Shown here: piece by piece, positions 11,681 to 23,965 of the stretch
How positions within the stretch are numbered: position 1 is the first letter of the stretch
Layout of the letters: the number at the start of each line of letters is the position of its first letter
Assembly: GCA_037176705.1 (NCBI GenBank)
Contig: CM073886.1
Location: 90,059,501-90,123,500 of the forward strand
Origin: Molossus alvarezi
Taxonomy: Eukaryota; Chordata; Mammalia; Chiroptera; Molossidae
Length of the DNA stretch: 64,000 nucleotides
Reading direction: 5' to 3'
Translations under genes and position numbers: made by a program
Notes under the pieces: model-generated
Seen by the model: only the letters and a program-made list of their open reading frames with translations
Databases searched by the model: none
What the model was told of the DNA's origin: nothing

Positions 11681-12872
11681 AGCTCGGTCCCTTTTAATTT
11701 AACTTTGAATAATTTATTATTTTTACAGCGTTTCCACGTGTTCATAGTGGGAGAAGGGTCTCTTGGCATGTGCTCAATTTTCAGTTGGCCCCTTTAAGTC
11801 AAAACTCATCACATTAATCCTTCAGTGTAACTGGAAAGTGGATCCAAGGCAGCTTGATTTTTAGAACAGGGTGACGGCAGAAGTCTGAGGAAGCACCCGG
11901 AATCTGTCTGCCCTGGGAAAGGCCAGAACCAGGAGGTTGACACCCATCTGAAAGGGTTCGTCCGCACAGAGAACCCATGTCACGGCCACTTACAATCACA
12001 CTGTGCTCCCTGATTATTGGTTTGCAACGTCATGGGTAGAGTCTGGCTTTGTAACTCCTAACTCCCGAGAGAAACTATGCCGAAAGCAGAGGTGTTTGGT
12101 CCCGTGAGAGGGTTATTAAAGGACTATTTCATGCAAATAACTCAGCAAACACCCGGCTGCTGGGTACCTGATAGGAGGCCAAGCTCGGAGAGACTCGGGC
12201 CAGCTGGCCGCGAAGCTGCTACTTGGAAATAGACAGTCGTGGAGTTTTATAAGCGTACTAGTGATAGCAGGCTGCTGCTTCATCTTTCTTTCTTTTTCTG
12301 CTCTGTGACAAAATTGAGGAAAGATACGAGGGAGCTTTAAGTTTTTCAGGAATACCAGAAAGATGCATCAGGCCGTCCTTCTCACGAGCAAGCAGCCTAT
12401 TCAGAAAAAAGTTGATGGTCCAATGGAAAAGTGATGGAGGGCTGCAAGAGCTAGAAGCCTCGCAGCTGCAAAACAAGCAAACAAACAAAAATACTATATT
12501 ACCAAGATTTACTAATGCGCTCAGGAGAAACAGGGTTCGTACTAAGTACAACCAGGTGAGCATGGGCGCTGACTCCCACCACGACCTGCTAGAGCGACGG
12601 CCACAGTGCAGATCCCCGGACTTCCACCAGGGGGCTTCGTTAAGTGGGTCTAGAATGGGGCCAGGGACCTGCGTGTTAACACATCCAATGATTCTGATAG
12701 GAATGGTTTAAAATAAAAAACCTTTGAGAACCATTGGATTAAGTTGTGGGACAAATTATATCTAGATAATGGTATAGGTTTTAATTTAGCACTAAAATGT
12801 GACTGAGCTTTTAAATAAAATAATTCTTGATGAGGGGATATTTGCACTTAGCTATCTGGATAAAATTTTTGT
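11681..12872. other. Unrecognised non-coding sequence
   Basis: No known repeat or exon recognised. Frames at 12258-12563 (-) and 12412-12711 (+) overlap each other and carry no domain. Confidence 0.4.
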
Positions 12873-12882
12873 CATACACACA

Positions 12883-12914
<32 letters not shown>
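12873..12914. repeat. Compound (CA)n(GA)n microsatellite
   Basis: About fourteen CA units run directly into about seven GA units. Likely polymorphic. Confidence 0.95.
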
Positions 12915-13002
12915 ATGGAAAGCTACGCTAACTAGAATTCTATGTGATTCATACCGGTGAGAAGGGCGTCCTATAAAAGTCCTCCAGTGTAGATGCTCTA
13001 AC

Positions 13003-13185
13003 ACAATGGTTCTCAACCCTGGCTGCACATTAGAACCATGTGGGGTGCTTTCTAAAGATACTGGTTCCCAGGCTCCACCCCAAACCAATTAAATCTGAAC
13101 ATCTGGAGGAGGAGCCCAGGCATCAGCAATTTTTCAAAGTTCACCAAGCAATTTTTGTGTGTGCAGCCAAGGTCGAGAACCACTG
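13003..13185 (+). mobile_element. MER5-type non-autonomous hAT (Charlie) DNA transposon
   Basis: Terminal inverted repeats are visible: CAATGGTTCTCAACC at the left and GGTCGAGAACCACTG at the right. The internal GCTCCACCCC and CATCTGGAGGAGG segments fit the MER5 core. An 8-bp TSD, as expected for hAT elements, is present: GCTCTAAC at 12995-13002 and GCTCTAAT at 13186-13193. About 180 bp, a nearly complete copy with no coding capacity. Confidence 0.88.
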
Positions 13186-13193
13186 GCTCTAAT

Positions 13194-14180
13194 GAGAACT
13201 AAAGGGCTAGTCTTGCAAAACCAGCCCTGGAAAGTGAAGGCAAACATTACTGCCTGTTTCTCAAATGTCACTCAGGCCAGAACTAAGAAATAATTAGGCA
13301 TCTGGTGGAAAGACCAGTATTTCAGAATGTGCCCTGAAAGCAAGCTGTTGTGAAATGCACAAACATGGATTGTGCAGATAGGCCCTCTTTCTGAAATAAC
13401 ATCCGAAGGCTTATAAGTAGGAAATTTCAGCTCTATTCTAGTCAAATATCAGTTGCAGTTGAAAATTAGCTCAGTTGTCGTCATTGATTAAGCAGTATTT
13501 TTTCAAAGTCTCTATTAATCAGAAAAGGAATCCCACTCAATAGATCAACAGATTATTTTAGTTTTTCATCAGGTTAGCAAATGGGTGATAGATGTAGTTC
13601 GGTTAAGCAGCAGCCCCTGATGTTGACAAATGAAGTCTCCCAGAGCTCTCCCCACTCACTCCCAGCCCTGGAGGTCTGGGAAGGCAGGAAATTTACCCCA
13701 CAGACCCTGGGATCTTTGCTTCCATTACCTCTGTCTACTCCACCCTTTCCACCTCCTCTTACATGCCAAGGAGAGTATAAGTTCTGGTTTCTGACTTGAC
13801 ACCAATTTTCAAATTCTCCTCAATTTTGCTTTTCTAAATGAAACCAGCTCCATATCTTGAACACTTTCTTCCAAAGTACCCTGCAATTGTGGAGGTATTT
13901 CTATAGGCTTCCTCTGTGCTCTCCATCTCATTCACATCTCTTAAGTAGCAGTTTCCGCAAGTAGTGCCCATCAGCCATCATCCAGATGATGGTGTGCCTT
14001 GGGTAGGAGCCTCGGGAAGGCAGGCAGTTGGCAGCAGACACACCAGGGATTCCTCACGCTTGCCCTGCATTCTCTACTGGCCTTGCCAGAAGTCCATTTC
14101 TTCTTTCCGCTAACAATGCTGCTGCAGGAAGCAGCTTGGTGTCACAGGAGGGGGTGTGTCAGAGCCCAGCCCCCTAGAGA
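13194..14180. other. Unrecognised non-coding sequence
   Basis: No convincing exon or repeat family seen. Confidence 0.4.
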
Positions 14181-14184
14181 TGCG

Positions 14185-14375
14185 AGCTAGCATTACAACC
14201 CCACCTTATACCTGGATGACCTTGGGCAAGCCGGTTAACCCCTCCGAGCTTCCATTTCCTCTTCCGGGAAACAGAAACACCCATCCTATTTTCTTTAACA
14301 GGTTGTTGTGGGAATGAATCTTGGTGACAGAGGTGAACCGTTCTGTGAATTGTAAAGCCTGTTGTAATTCCTACG
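14185..14375 (+). repeat. MIR SINE
   Basis: Matches MIR through GACCTTGGGCAAGCCGGTTA, TTTCCTCTTCC and GTTGTTGTGGGAATGAAT segments in the correct order. Confidence 0.8.
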
Positions 14376-15616
14376 TTTTACCATTAGACTGTGTGATCCA
14401 TGCACCCCTGAATTCCATTCTTCATGAAGAAGAAAGCTATCAACATCAAATGCACAACGAGAGGAGATCCCTCTGGGACACACGAGGAGTTCTCCTTCCC
14501 ACTGTCTGAATTACTGAAGTGGATAGATAGTCCCAAGGCATAGAAAATTCTTCTGGCCTCGGACCCCTGAGACCTGTCACAGAAAATATGACAAGGAAGC
14601 CTAGAGAGAGATAAAGGGATGAAGGGGCATCAAAGCAAGGGGTTTTGGTTTATCAAATACCTGTTCTCTGCATGTCTTTAAACCAGAATGGGCTTTCACT
14701 GTCCCCAGATGGTTGACACGGTGGCCTGTCGGAAGGCCACAGACGGCTGCAGTCATCTATGAGAGCGTCACCCTTCCTAGGGAACCGACATTACAAGCCA
14801 GGCAATGGACCTTCTCGCTTTTCACGCTGCGCTTGACCAGCCAAAACACATCAGAGAATAAGTATTCCACCAATATCAAGAACAGAATCATGTGTAATTT
14901 TTACCACAATATTTTAATAGCAAGTGAAATGTGGATTTACTTGGCACATTGAAGAGTTATTGCTACCCAAAGAACAAGCAGGCTCAGAGTCAGGTGGGAT
15001 GAAGATGTGTTCCCAGGAATGAGTGTCACATTAAATGTAAAAGATTCAGAGAAAAACAATAATGTAGAAAATGTATACAGTACAAATACAGTTTTAAAAT
15101 ATTAATAGAATGAGGGGAACGGTGGTTGTGAAATCCTCCAATTTGGTTGTTCTAAGAAGCTTGATATTTAGTGACATCTAGTGGTGTCAGATATAAGAGC
15201 CTTTGTGGGTGCCATTTTTAGAATGGTAAAAAAATTAATTCACCAAATTTGCCTATTGTCAGAGCATAGTTTTGTGTTTTTGTTTTTTTCACTTCTCGTC
15301 TTCACTTGCTGGTCCCCCATAGACCAGAACTTGAGAGATCACATCTGATGGCAGAATATGCTAACAGCAGTAATAGAAAAGAAGAGACCATCTTTGGGAC
15401 ACTTGTATTTTTTATTTTTATTTCAATTGGTGTTTAACATAAGCCCGCTTTCTTAAGATGCTATAAGTAATTGTAGCAGCAGGAATATGGCATTTGTTGG
15501 CCAATAATCCAAGACATTCCCTGGTACAGGCCTGATTTAGCAGACAGTATACTGAAGAGACAGGGGCACCAAAAAATAACCTTGTTCACGGGATAAACAG
15601 CATAATTCCCTTTAAA
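14376..15616. other. Unrecognised non-coding sequence
   Basis: No supported gene or repeat before the target site of the ATP6V0C retrocopy. Confidence 0.4.
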
Positions 15617-15629
15617 ATATTAAGACTTT

Positions 15630-16551
15630 GAGCCTTCGCAGCTGTCTGATCGCTTGCCTCTGGCTCAGTGCCCGCTGCTTGCCCGCCTGTCCAGCCGGTT
15701 CTCACCCCCGCCTCGGCCCGCTGAGCCCCCCTGCAGACGTGTCTGAGGCCAAGAGCGGCAGCCCTGCGTAGGCCTGGTTTTCCGCCGTCATGGGCGCCTT
15801 GGCGCTGCGTATGGCACAGCCAAGAGTGGCACCGGCATTGCCGCCATGTCTGTCATGCGGCAGAGCTGAGCATGACCCTGTGCTCATGGCTGGCATCATT
15901 GCCATCGACGGCCTGGGGGTAGCAGTCCTTATCGCCAACTCCCTGAATGAAGGCATCAGTCTCCAGCAGTTTCCGCCAACTGGCCTGAGTGTGGGCCTAG
16001 TGGGCTGGCAGCTGGCTTTGCCACTGGCATTGTGGGGGACGTCGGAGTACGGGCACTGCCCAGTAGCCCCGACTATTCATGGGCATGATCTTGACCCTCA
16101 TCTTCGCAGAGGTGCTGGGTCTCTACGGTCTCATCATCACCCTCATCCTTTCCACAAAGGAGCCCCTCTCCAAGCCCACCAGCCACAGAATGTGATGTAA
16201 AGACCACCCCTCCTCTTTCAGACCAACAGCACTGGGCAGCTGTCCACCCTCCCCCGCAAGTAGTTGGTCTTGTAAATGCGCAGTGTCCTAGTGCCCTTCG
16301 TCTGGGGCCCCCACCCATACTGTGGACATCTGGGCCCGCTCATCACCCATCCAGGTCCTCCGACCAGTGAGGATTCTGGCGTCTAGCCACCCCCACCCAT
16401 TTACCTGCCCTAGAGTGCTCTGTGTATAAGGATGAATTCGAGTTGTCATTTTTACCGGATGTTTCTTTATAAAGATTTGATCTGTTCGCATGTCTGTGGA
16501 GCCGCCCTCCCATCTGAATTAGATTTAAAATTTTTTTCAATAAAAAAATAT
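15630..16551 (+). pseudogene. ATP6V0C: Processed pseudogene of ATP6V0C (V-ATPase c subunit)
   Basis: Intronless retrocopy of the mRNA for the 16-kDa proteolipid c subunit, which forms the proton-translocating rotor ring of the vacuolar ATPase. It includes 5'UTR, coding and 3'UTR segments and ends in a short A tail just after AATAAA at 16540. The coding equivalent spans about 15739-16162 and retains blocks such as [32 protein letters not shown] and ILSTK, dispersed over three frames. Damage: start codon ATG to GTG (15739), in-frame TAG at 15769, a deletion of roughly 24 bp after the MGA codons (about 15798), several frameshifts, and loss of the normal stop (GAG at 16160). A perfect 13-bp TSD, ATATTAAGACTTT, flanks it at 15617-15629 and 16552-16564, proving L1-mediated insertion. 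The open frame at 15790-16200 is a chance read-through and not a functional protein. Confidence 0.93.
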
Positions 16552-16564
16552 ATATTAAGACTTT

Positions 16565-17525
16565 TAAAAGATGCTTTTTATCCAAAAATAGCAGCCTTTC
16601 TGCATTGCACCCATTGGACTGTTCTTTTCTATTACGTCCTCCAAACCTGGCTAGCACCAACTCCATCTTATGGCCCAGCATACTCCATGGGAGTGAGGTA
16701 TGTTTCCAGTGTGTCTACAAACACTCCAAGTGTTCCAACAGCCACAAGCTCCAGTTGCTGAGACGCTCCTTTCTATAAAGCCTTTACTATCAAGAAGCCG
16801 GGTCGCCGCATAAATCAGCAGGGGCCACTTCAAATAGAGAACAATACTCAGATGGGACTTGCCCCAATACAGGAAAACAACAGTTGCTTTATCTGCCATT
16901 CTCGCCCCTTTGTGGAAAGTCTCCTGGAATTTTGCATAGGTACACATTCATTCTTTCATGTATTCATTCACTTCACAAAGATGTAATTTAAGGCCAAGCA
17001 TCGGTAGAGAAGTGAGACTTTTATGTTTTCTTGTCTAAGTCACTGAATTTGGATAAGGTGTCTTTTGAACCCAAATCAAAAGTATAATTTTAGCTAGAAT
17101 TGTCTGTATAATGTTTCAGTCCCTTGCATCACATTCCTGCAAGAAACCACCCTGAAAGGACACCCGGTCCTAGAAGTTATTCAGACAGATTCATGTTCTC
17201 AGGAGAGCCCCCTGGTGTTCAGGAGCAGGATCTGCATCAAGTGGAGTTCACTGACGACAGCCAAGCCTTGGGGAAGACCTGGTGCTAAAATCAGGGTTGG
17301 AGAGGCAGAGGAGGCACAGCTGAAGGCTGGGGGACCCTGCAGTCTCCAGAACATTCAACATTGAGGCCAGCAGCCACACCGGAGTTCACAGATGAACAGA
17401 TTGCTACCCACAGATCTGCAGGAGGAGAGAGGAGGTTATAACTTTAACTGTCTTCCTCCCGACGCTGGCCCCATAGTTCTATAGCTCTTGGCAAAAGCAG
17501 CTTGCAACACTGGCCAGCTACCTGT
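16565..17525. other. Unrecognised non-coding sequence
   Basis: No recognised gene or repeat. Open frames are short and overlap. Confidence 0.4.
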
Positions 17526-17529
17526 GTAA

Positions 17530-18520
17530 AATATTTGCATGGCTTGCTCCATGATTTCATTCAAGTATCTGTTTAAATGTTTCTTCCTCAGAATGGCCTT
17601 TCCTGTCATTCTGCCTCAGCCAGAGCCCTCTCCTGATCTCCAGACTCATATTTCTGATGGCCATTGGAGTTGCCACCTAGATGTGTTGCAGGCATTTCCT
17701 CCTCAACACATCCAAAACAGGACCAGCCATCTTTCCCCTGACCTGCTGCTTCTCCTCCGGGGCTCCCTATCTCGGTTACTGACACCATCGCCACCTGGAC
17801 ACAGAAGCAGAGGTTCTGGCTCATCTGATCTTTATCCCTTCTTCTCTCTCACCTCCCTCCCAACCTCCTCCCCTCTCCTCTCACTCCCTCCACCAGACAA
17901 GGACCAGAACCTGCTGATCCTTCCTCCTAAATCTCCCTCCGACTGTGTCCCCTCCGCTCCAGGGCCCTCGCCCTCGCCTTAGTTCAGGCTCTCGTTACCT
18001 TTTGTTTCCCACAGCAAAGCCAGAACAGTCTTTCTAGTTTTATTCCATAGTTCTCCTACCTACTTGATTTCCCGAGTCCCAATTATGGGCAGGATCAAGT
18101 TCAAGTCCCCACACGACCTGGATCCTAGGGCATCACATGCCATCGCCCACACGCTCACCACGCACACGTAGCCATACTTTTGGAACAGCCCACCCTTTTC
18201 CATGCCCCTGTGCCATTGCACATGCTGTGCCCTCTGACTGGGTGCCCTACCCCATCTTCCCAGAACTCTATGCTCCTCCTCAACTTCCTTCCACATAGAT
18301 TAAGTTGCTCATTTCTCTGAGTTTTTATAAAGTGGTTTTTTTTCTCAATGCAACAACTTTCTCATATCCTTATCATAATAGTTTTGTTCACCCATATGTC
18401 TTCACCAGATCCTCACAGGACAGGACAATATTTTCATTATTTTATGTATCTCCGGCATTGGGCATAGTACCAAGCTCAGATTTAATGACTTAATAAGTGT
18501 TTCTTCAATGAATAAAAATT
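17530..18520 (+). repeat. L2 LINE, 3' region
   Basis: Diverged but ordered L2-like segments: a ...CATCCAAAACAGGACC... block near 17710, CCTGCTGCTTCTCCT near 17740, a CTTTTCC...TGCACATGCTGTGCCCTCTG block near 18190-18240, and an end with GGGCATAGTACC...TTCTTCAATGAATAAA. A 147-codon frame at 17539-17982 arises from this pyrimidine-rich strand and is not a gene. Boundaries approximate. Confidence 0.65.
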
Positions 18521-18639
18521 GTAAGTCATTAGTTAAATCAACAGCATGGAGAGGTTTTTCAGATTCAGAGCGGTAAAGAACTGTGACCAACTACTTGGCT
18601 GTCCCACAGTCTTCATTATTCAAGTGTCTCTTCCCCATT

Positions 18640-19110
18640 CTTCTTCCTCCCTGACAGAACCCTGATTTCCTTCAAGAAAACAGCCCTTCTCCATGCAGCC
18701 ATATGGGAAAGCTTATCTCATTCCCAGCTCCAGAGTGTTCCAAACATAATGTCATTCCCATCCCTTCCCAGTGATTGGTTCCAGAAGGGCATTTGACTGA
18801 ATTTGGACCTATGAGACATGAGAAAAGATTTTCCAGGAGCTTCTCAAGCTTTCAGAAGCAACCCTAACTCTAGACATGGCCAGATTCTACAAGCCCAGAA
18901 AGAAAGGTACCCACGGTGGCCAGCAAAGCCAAGAATTTCCAAGAAAAAATGGGGCAAGAGCCCCTGGATTAAGCCAACACTGAAGCCTGCTCTATCTCTG
19001 GACGCCCAGTCATGTGGCCCAAAACCATCTTTCTTGTTTAAGTCCTCTTGTCTTTATGCTGTTGTTCTTACCCATAACACAATCACCTCACCTGAAACAT
19101 ATACTTGAAA
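18640..19110. repeat. Possible ancient LTR-like repeat
   Basis: Segments such as TTGGACCTATGAGACATGAG and the CTTGTCTTTATGCTGTTGTT end region recall old mammalian LTRs and share features with 58490-58950. I cannot name the family with certainty. Confidence 0.3.
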
Positions 19111-20414
19111 TAATACATATACATGTGCATTTGAAAAATACCACATCATCACTCGTGTCCTGCTTGATTCTCCAAAAGTAAACCATACTCATAATCACTC
19201 ATCACTTCTGACTTTGAAAAAAAGTATAGATTCAGGAAAATTGGTAGGGCAACTGGTGTCAGCTCACATCCATGACACTAAAAGGTCATGGGACAGATGC
19301 AGTCACATTTTGACAAAGCTAGGCTAATGGCTAACCCCCTGGTGATTATAAGGACAGAGGTACCTCAGACTGAGCTTAGGTTCAAATTTCTACCATGGTT
19401 CACTGCCCTATGCTCTCTCCTGAGTTCATTGCTAGAGTTTATTGATATGTCCACCACTGTCTTGATCATTTGCCTCCCCTCCCCCACCCACTGCTACCCT
19501 AGGATGCAAGAGCCTAGAAATCCTGACACCAGGTACCAGTCCTTTGCCAAACATGCCAAAGCCCAGGTCTCTTTGCTTTTGCTCATTTACACCCAAACTG
19601 AAGCTAAGCAACATTCTGGGCTCCTCGGGCATGGCCACACTCAGAGAACACCGAGGTTCCGGGGCCCAAGGACAGACAGCCCTGTCCACGGGTGGGAAGT
19701 GACTGTCCTCACCTAAAGGGGCTGCTCACACATGTCTTTAGTCCTCTAAATCCTTCCCTACCTGTAAATTCAGACATCTTTATACACTAGCAATATTTAT
19801 AACTTGTTTTGCACCTTTCTAAAGTAGAGAACAGTCTGTGGAATTTCAAAATCCACAACACAATAAATTGACAAGCCCTCACTCAGCAAATATCTATCTA
19901 CAGTGTCCCCCAGAACCCGGGGACTCTGACGTCTAAGAAATGATCAGGAGACTGGCATGTCAGAGCTGATCTTCACTTCAGCAAGAGGTCATTTCTTGCC
20001 TTGGCTTCCGCGTGATTCATCTGTCACCTAATGTCCTTCCAGGCGTTAAATGGATTTCAGGCCTTTTAACCTGAAACTTCTGCTACCTCGTCTGTCATAC
20101 CTAGAAACCAAATGCAGAGTGGGGCTTACTGAATATTTGTCGTGGGCGATGATGACCTCAGTCTGCACGCCCATGGGCCTGCTGGGAGAACTAGCCCTGC
20201 TGGGTCTCGCAGGCGGCCTGGGGTTTCTCCCAGCATCCCTGCCCCACGCAGCTCCGCCCTTCACCTGAGACGAGCGAAGGCCCAGCTCACGCAGCCGCTT
20301 TTGCTTTCCTGCAATTGTTGTCTGCTGCCCTTCATCCTGGAAATGACATGTTTGGAAGGTTGGAACTGACTGCGTGTGCACATTTCAGAGAGAACAAAGA
20401 GATCAAGGCAGGGT
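19111..20414. other. Unrecognised non-coding sequence
   Basis: A 142-codon open frame (19288-19716) overlaps an opposite-strand frame, has low-complexity hydrophobic content and matches no family I know. Confidence 0.4.
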
Positions 20415-20453
20415 ATACACACGCACGCACGCACGCACACACACACACACACA
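20415..20453. repeat. (ACGC)n(AC)n microsatellite
   Basis: CACG tetramer units grade into about ten CA units. Confidence 0.95.
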
Positions 20454-20655
20454 CCGTTGCCATACTGAACTCACCGCCCACTGGCCCTGGCATCACAGTT
20501 GTTCCTGCAAACTGGGAAGGTTGTGTGGGGAGACTTCACTCTCCTCTTTCTGAAGAAACTATTAAAATATGTAATTTCAGTTCACCTATTTACAAGATGG
20601 AGCTCTTTCACTTAAAAAAACAAACACAAAAACAGGAGGCATGAATCATTTTCTT

Positions 20656-20862
20656 TTTTTTTTTTCTTTATTGATTTTTAGACAGGGAGAGGGAGAGAGA
20701 GAGACAGAAACATCAATGAGAGAGAACATCGATTTCCACCTCCTGCAGGCCCCCCACTGGGCATCAGGTCCACAACCTGGGCATGTGCCCTGACCGGGAA
20801 TCGAACCGGCGACCTCTTGGTGCATGGGTCGATGCTCAACCACTGAGCCACACCAGCCGGGC
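20656..20862 (-). mobile_element. Ves-type SINE, antisense (AATAAA-tailed subfamily)
   Basis: On the minus strand: head GGCTGGTGTGGCTCAG-like, GTTGAGCATCGACCCATGC, B box GGTTCGATTCCC, (CT)n and an AAAATCAATAAAG end. TSD TGAATCATTTTCTT (20642-20655) and TGAATCATTCTCTT (20863-20876). Its diagnostic bases and tail differ from the GAGGATAAA-tailed copies. Confidence 0.94.
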
Positions 20863-20876
20863 TGAATCATTCTCTT

Positions 20877-23598
20877 AATAAAGAGTTCAAAGGAGAAGGG
20901 AATTAACATTTATGGAGTCATCACTACTAGCGTCCAAAGTCGTGACAGCTACTTCTGTGCATTTTATCTCCTTTGGCCTTCACAGTAACCTCTGACGCAG
21001 ACAACAGGTACGAGGTAGAAATGGCACCAGAGCCACGAGCGCCCCTCATGCCTGCCACCCCAGGGGACACGGAGCAGCCATGAGGTCCTGCTCCACCTGG
21101 GCTGCCCTCCAAGGAGCCCCAGATGAGGCTACTCGGGAGTTCCTGCCCCTTGAGGCCCTGCCACCTTCAGGGCTGAGAGGAACAATACCTGGTAGCGCAC
21201 ATGTACTTATATGTGACAGTTCACTGCACTCGTGACAAACTGTTGGAAATCTCTGACTTCTGTGGCCACTGCTAAGAAGTCTGATACAGAGCAATACTCC
21301 ATGATTTCTTTACTTCTAGTTTCTCAGCTGAACTTGACCTAGTCTGCAGACAGTCATCAGCTGGCAGGTCTCGGGGTACAATCTGCAGGTGTACCACGAA
21401 TCTTGCCCATACAGAAGTACTCAGCAGAAATAACAGTAGATCAGTGCCTTATACCTCTACCAACATACTGTTTGCTTCATTAAGGAATCGAGGCATACTT
21501 TAGTCATGTAAGGAGCCCTGAGTTAACTGGTACAATATTTCCCTTTTATCCAGTGATGTTTTAGTGCCTTTTATAGATTCTTGACTTGGCTTGCCTGACC
21601 CTTAATCTGGTTCTGATAAATCTCACTTCTCTCCTGCTATAGAATGTGCGTGTGTGCGTGTGTGCGCGCGCGTGCATGCGCACGTTTTCTGTTGGGGTGG
21701 CGTAGCTAATGAAGACATTCTAAAGTTTCCAAGGTCAGCTCATGCCTCTTGGCCCTCAGGGCTGCCTCTCAGCCAGCACACACCGATACAGCTGTGCCAG
21801 CTGCCCGCATCTGTACTGACTCATCGTGCTGACTGGTGAGTGTCTGCACTGCCGATGGTTGAATGGTTTTAACATAACCCTCGTTGTACCATTTGCCGGA
21901 GTATTTGCCTGTGAGATCGCACCAGGGAACCAATTTTCCAAGGGCCCTGACATGAGCATTAAGAGAGGAGAAGTGACCAAAGAAAATGTATGTGGGTTTG
22001 AATATATCTTCAAGAAGATACGAGATATACCAAGTCATAGTCATAATTATTCCCTAAAAAAGTGTTTAGAAACCGTTAGACCTGTTTCTCCTTCTGAGAA
22101 TTAGCAGTGTCTGTACCCCAATGCCAGTTCCTTGTGGTCCTTTCAAACTTGTCAAAGTCAAACCTCTGCTTTTTATGGCTGCTTTTTATGCCTTTTCCCC
22201 CTCGAAAGATAAGGAAGGAACAGGAAAGCCTGTCGAATAGGAGACTGTGGCCTCGCCTCGCTCCTTTCCCAGGTGCGTCCTTCACTTCGAAGCGCTTCTG
22301 TTTGAAGATTTCCAGAGCCTTTTTGAAGGATCTGTACAGGTTTTGCATTAACAACTGAGCTCAGATGTCAAACTCCGCACCTGTGGCAAGCGAGATAAAT
22401 CCAACGCAGCACGACAAGGAGAGGAAAACCCACTCGGCCTGCACCCTCCCTGTTTCCTCCAGGGCTGCGGTGAGTCAGGATCACCCTTGTCCTCACACTG
22501 AGTCTGCACAAAGCAAACAAGCTCACTCCTCCTCGCAACCCTAGCTTGAGTTACACACAGAAGCCCCCCGAGTGCTCCAGTCGGCTTTCTGTTTTGTGTT
22601 AGTCCCTTTCATCGCCTGATGGTGACCCATCAGCTCGCCAGAAGGGCATTGAATGGAGAGCAAAGGAATAAGCCTCTGTTCCGTGTCACAGCTGGTGTGA
22701 CACCTTCAGTCCCAACACTTTCCCTCTCCTCGAGACACAAATTCCCCTCTCTATGGTCCCATCGGATCACATACACACCGCTGTCCACAGGAAGAAGCAG
22801 ACACTCCACCTAGAAGAGGAGGATCATTGTGCACCTGACAATTGAGTAATGGACTGAAACTTTCTTGAGAACTAAGATATCCCTGGGCCCACGACTCAAC
22901 ATGAAGAGAACGGTGTGTAGAATGCACTGTATTCCCTTAAAATATCTACCTTATCTTAATTTTTCCAAAGACTGGTGAAGAGTTGAACACCTTCCTAAAG
23001 AAGGCTCAAGGGCACATTCCTCGAACTTCCACATCTAGTGGCTGTGCTAACCTGCCTTCCTGCAGCCTGCTGTCTGCCTCTGGAAAATCAGAGACACCAA
23101 AGAGTCTTGAAGAGAAGGAGACATCAACTTATCTCAAAGGAAGAGAAAAACCCCAGTCTGAGGTAGAACTCACGAGAAGACACAAGGAATTGCTTTAAGG
23201 TCGTTTAAAGTGGACTAAATGTATACAGATGATAAATTACAGGTATGTACCATTTTAGGGAAAAAAAATCTATCCAACAAATATTCACTAGGGGTCTAAG
23301 TGTGGCACGGTGCCCATTCTGCCAGTCCCTAGAAGTGCATGGCAACTGTTCTGAAAACATACTTTAGGGTGATGCTTCATGTCTGTATTTATGTGTGGGT
23401 TTGAAACACGAACACATAGCAAGAATTTGACTTTTTCTAGTTCCTCTGCCTTAAACTGAGCAACTAGGGCTAGGCTAGGAGTGATGGCTGGTCAATGATC
23501 CGAAGAGAAAGGCAGCTTACCCAGGCGATTTATCTAAGCAAATCACAGGCTGGGTCCTATAGCTATTTAATCCCATTGTTTTATAGGCATATAACACA
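20877..23598. other. Mostly unique non-coding sequence
   Basis: No supported gene. A degenerate (TG/CG)n run lies at 21648-21684. Opposing open frames at 21756-22358 have no recognisable domain and look like chance. Confidence 0.45.
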
Positions 23599-23965
23599 TT
23601 TTTTTTTTTTTTACTGAAAATACATTTTTATTACAAGTGAAGCATTGACACTATATTGCAATTTATATAAAATGATACATGATTTTTAAACAATATTAAA
23701 ATAAATTAAAAACACTTATTTTAAATAGATTCAAAGAGTGTATTTTAAATAAATGATAGAGTGGCCCATTGTGGCAAGGAGGAGAATTTTGTCACTGATA
23801 TTGTATAGAAAGCAGACTGGCTTTTAGTTAGTTTCCTTATTGATCTTAAACCGCACTTTTGCTTTTCTCCGAGGTAGACCATCTCCCACCCACTGGTATG
23901 CCCCCGTCTAAGTAACAGCCTCAAATCCTTTTTAGAATGAGACAAGTCCAGAGGAAAGAACACAA
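23599..23965 (-). pseudogene. Probable 5'-truncated retrocopy of an unidentified 3'UTR, antisense
   Basis: A 14-nt poly(T) run (23599-23612) is followed 14 nt later by TTTATT (23627-23632). On the minus strand that is AATAAA, 14 nt of spacer and a poly(A) tail, the exact spacing of a cleaved and polyadenylated mRNA 3' end. The adjacent sequence is AT-rich and UTR-like, and no SINE or L1 signature is present. The parent transcript is not recognised. The right boundary is a guess, and no clear TSD was found (only a weak AACACA match near 23960). A chance A-tract beside a poly(A) signal is the alternative. Confidence 0.4.

Noticed and set aside
12873..12914. Repeat array of possible biological system (CRISPR-like)
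   Set aside because: Dinucleotide microsatellite in a vertebrate genome; no spacers.
15790..16200. 136-codon open frame as a protein gene
   Set aside because: It is a frame-shifted read-through of the ATP6V0C processed pseudogene.
17539..17982. 147-codon Pro/Ser/Leu-rich frame
   Set aside because: Lies in a diverged L2 element with a pyrimidine-rich strand; composition explains it.
19288..19716. 142-codon frame as a hypothetical protein
   Set aside because: No domain, an opposing frame in the same interval, and no splice or promoter support.
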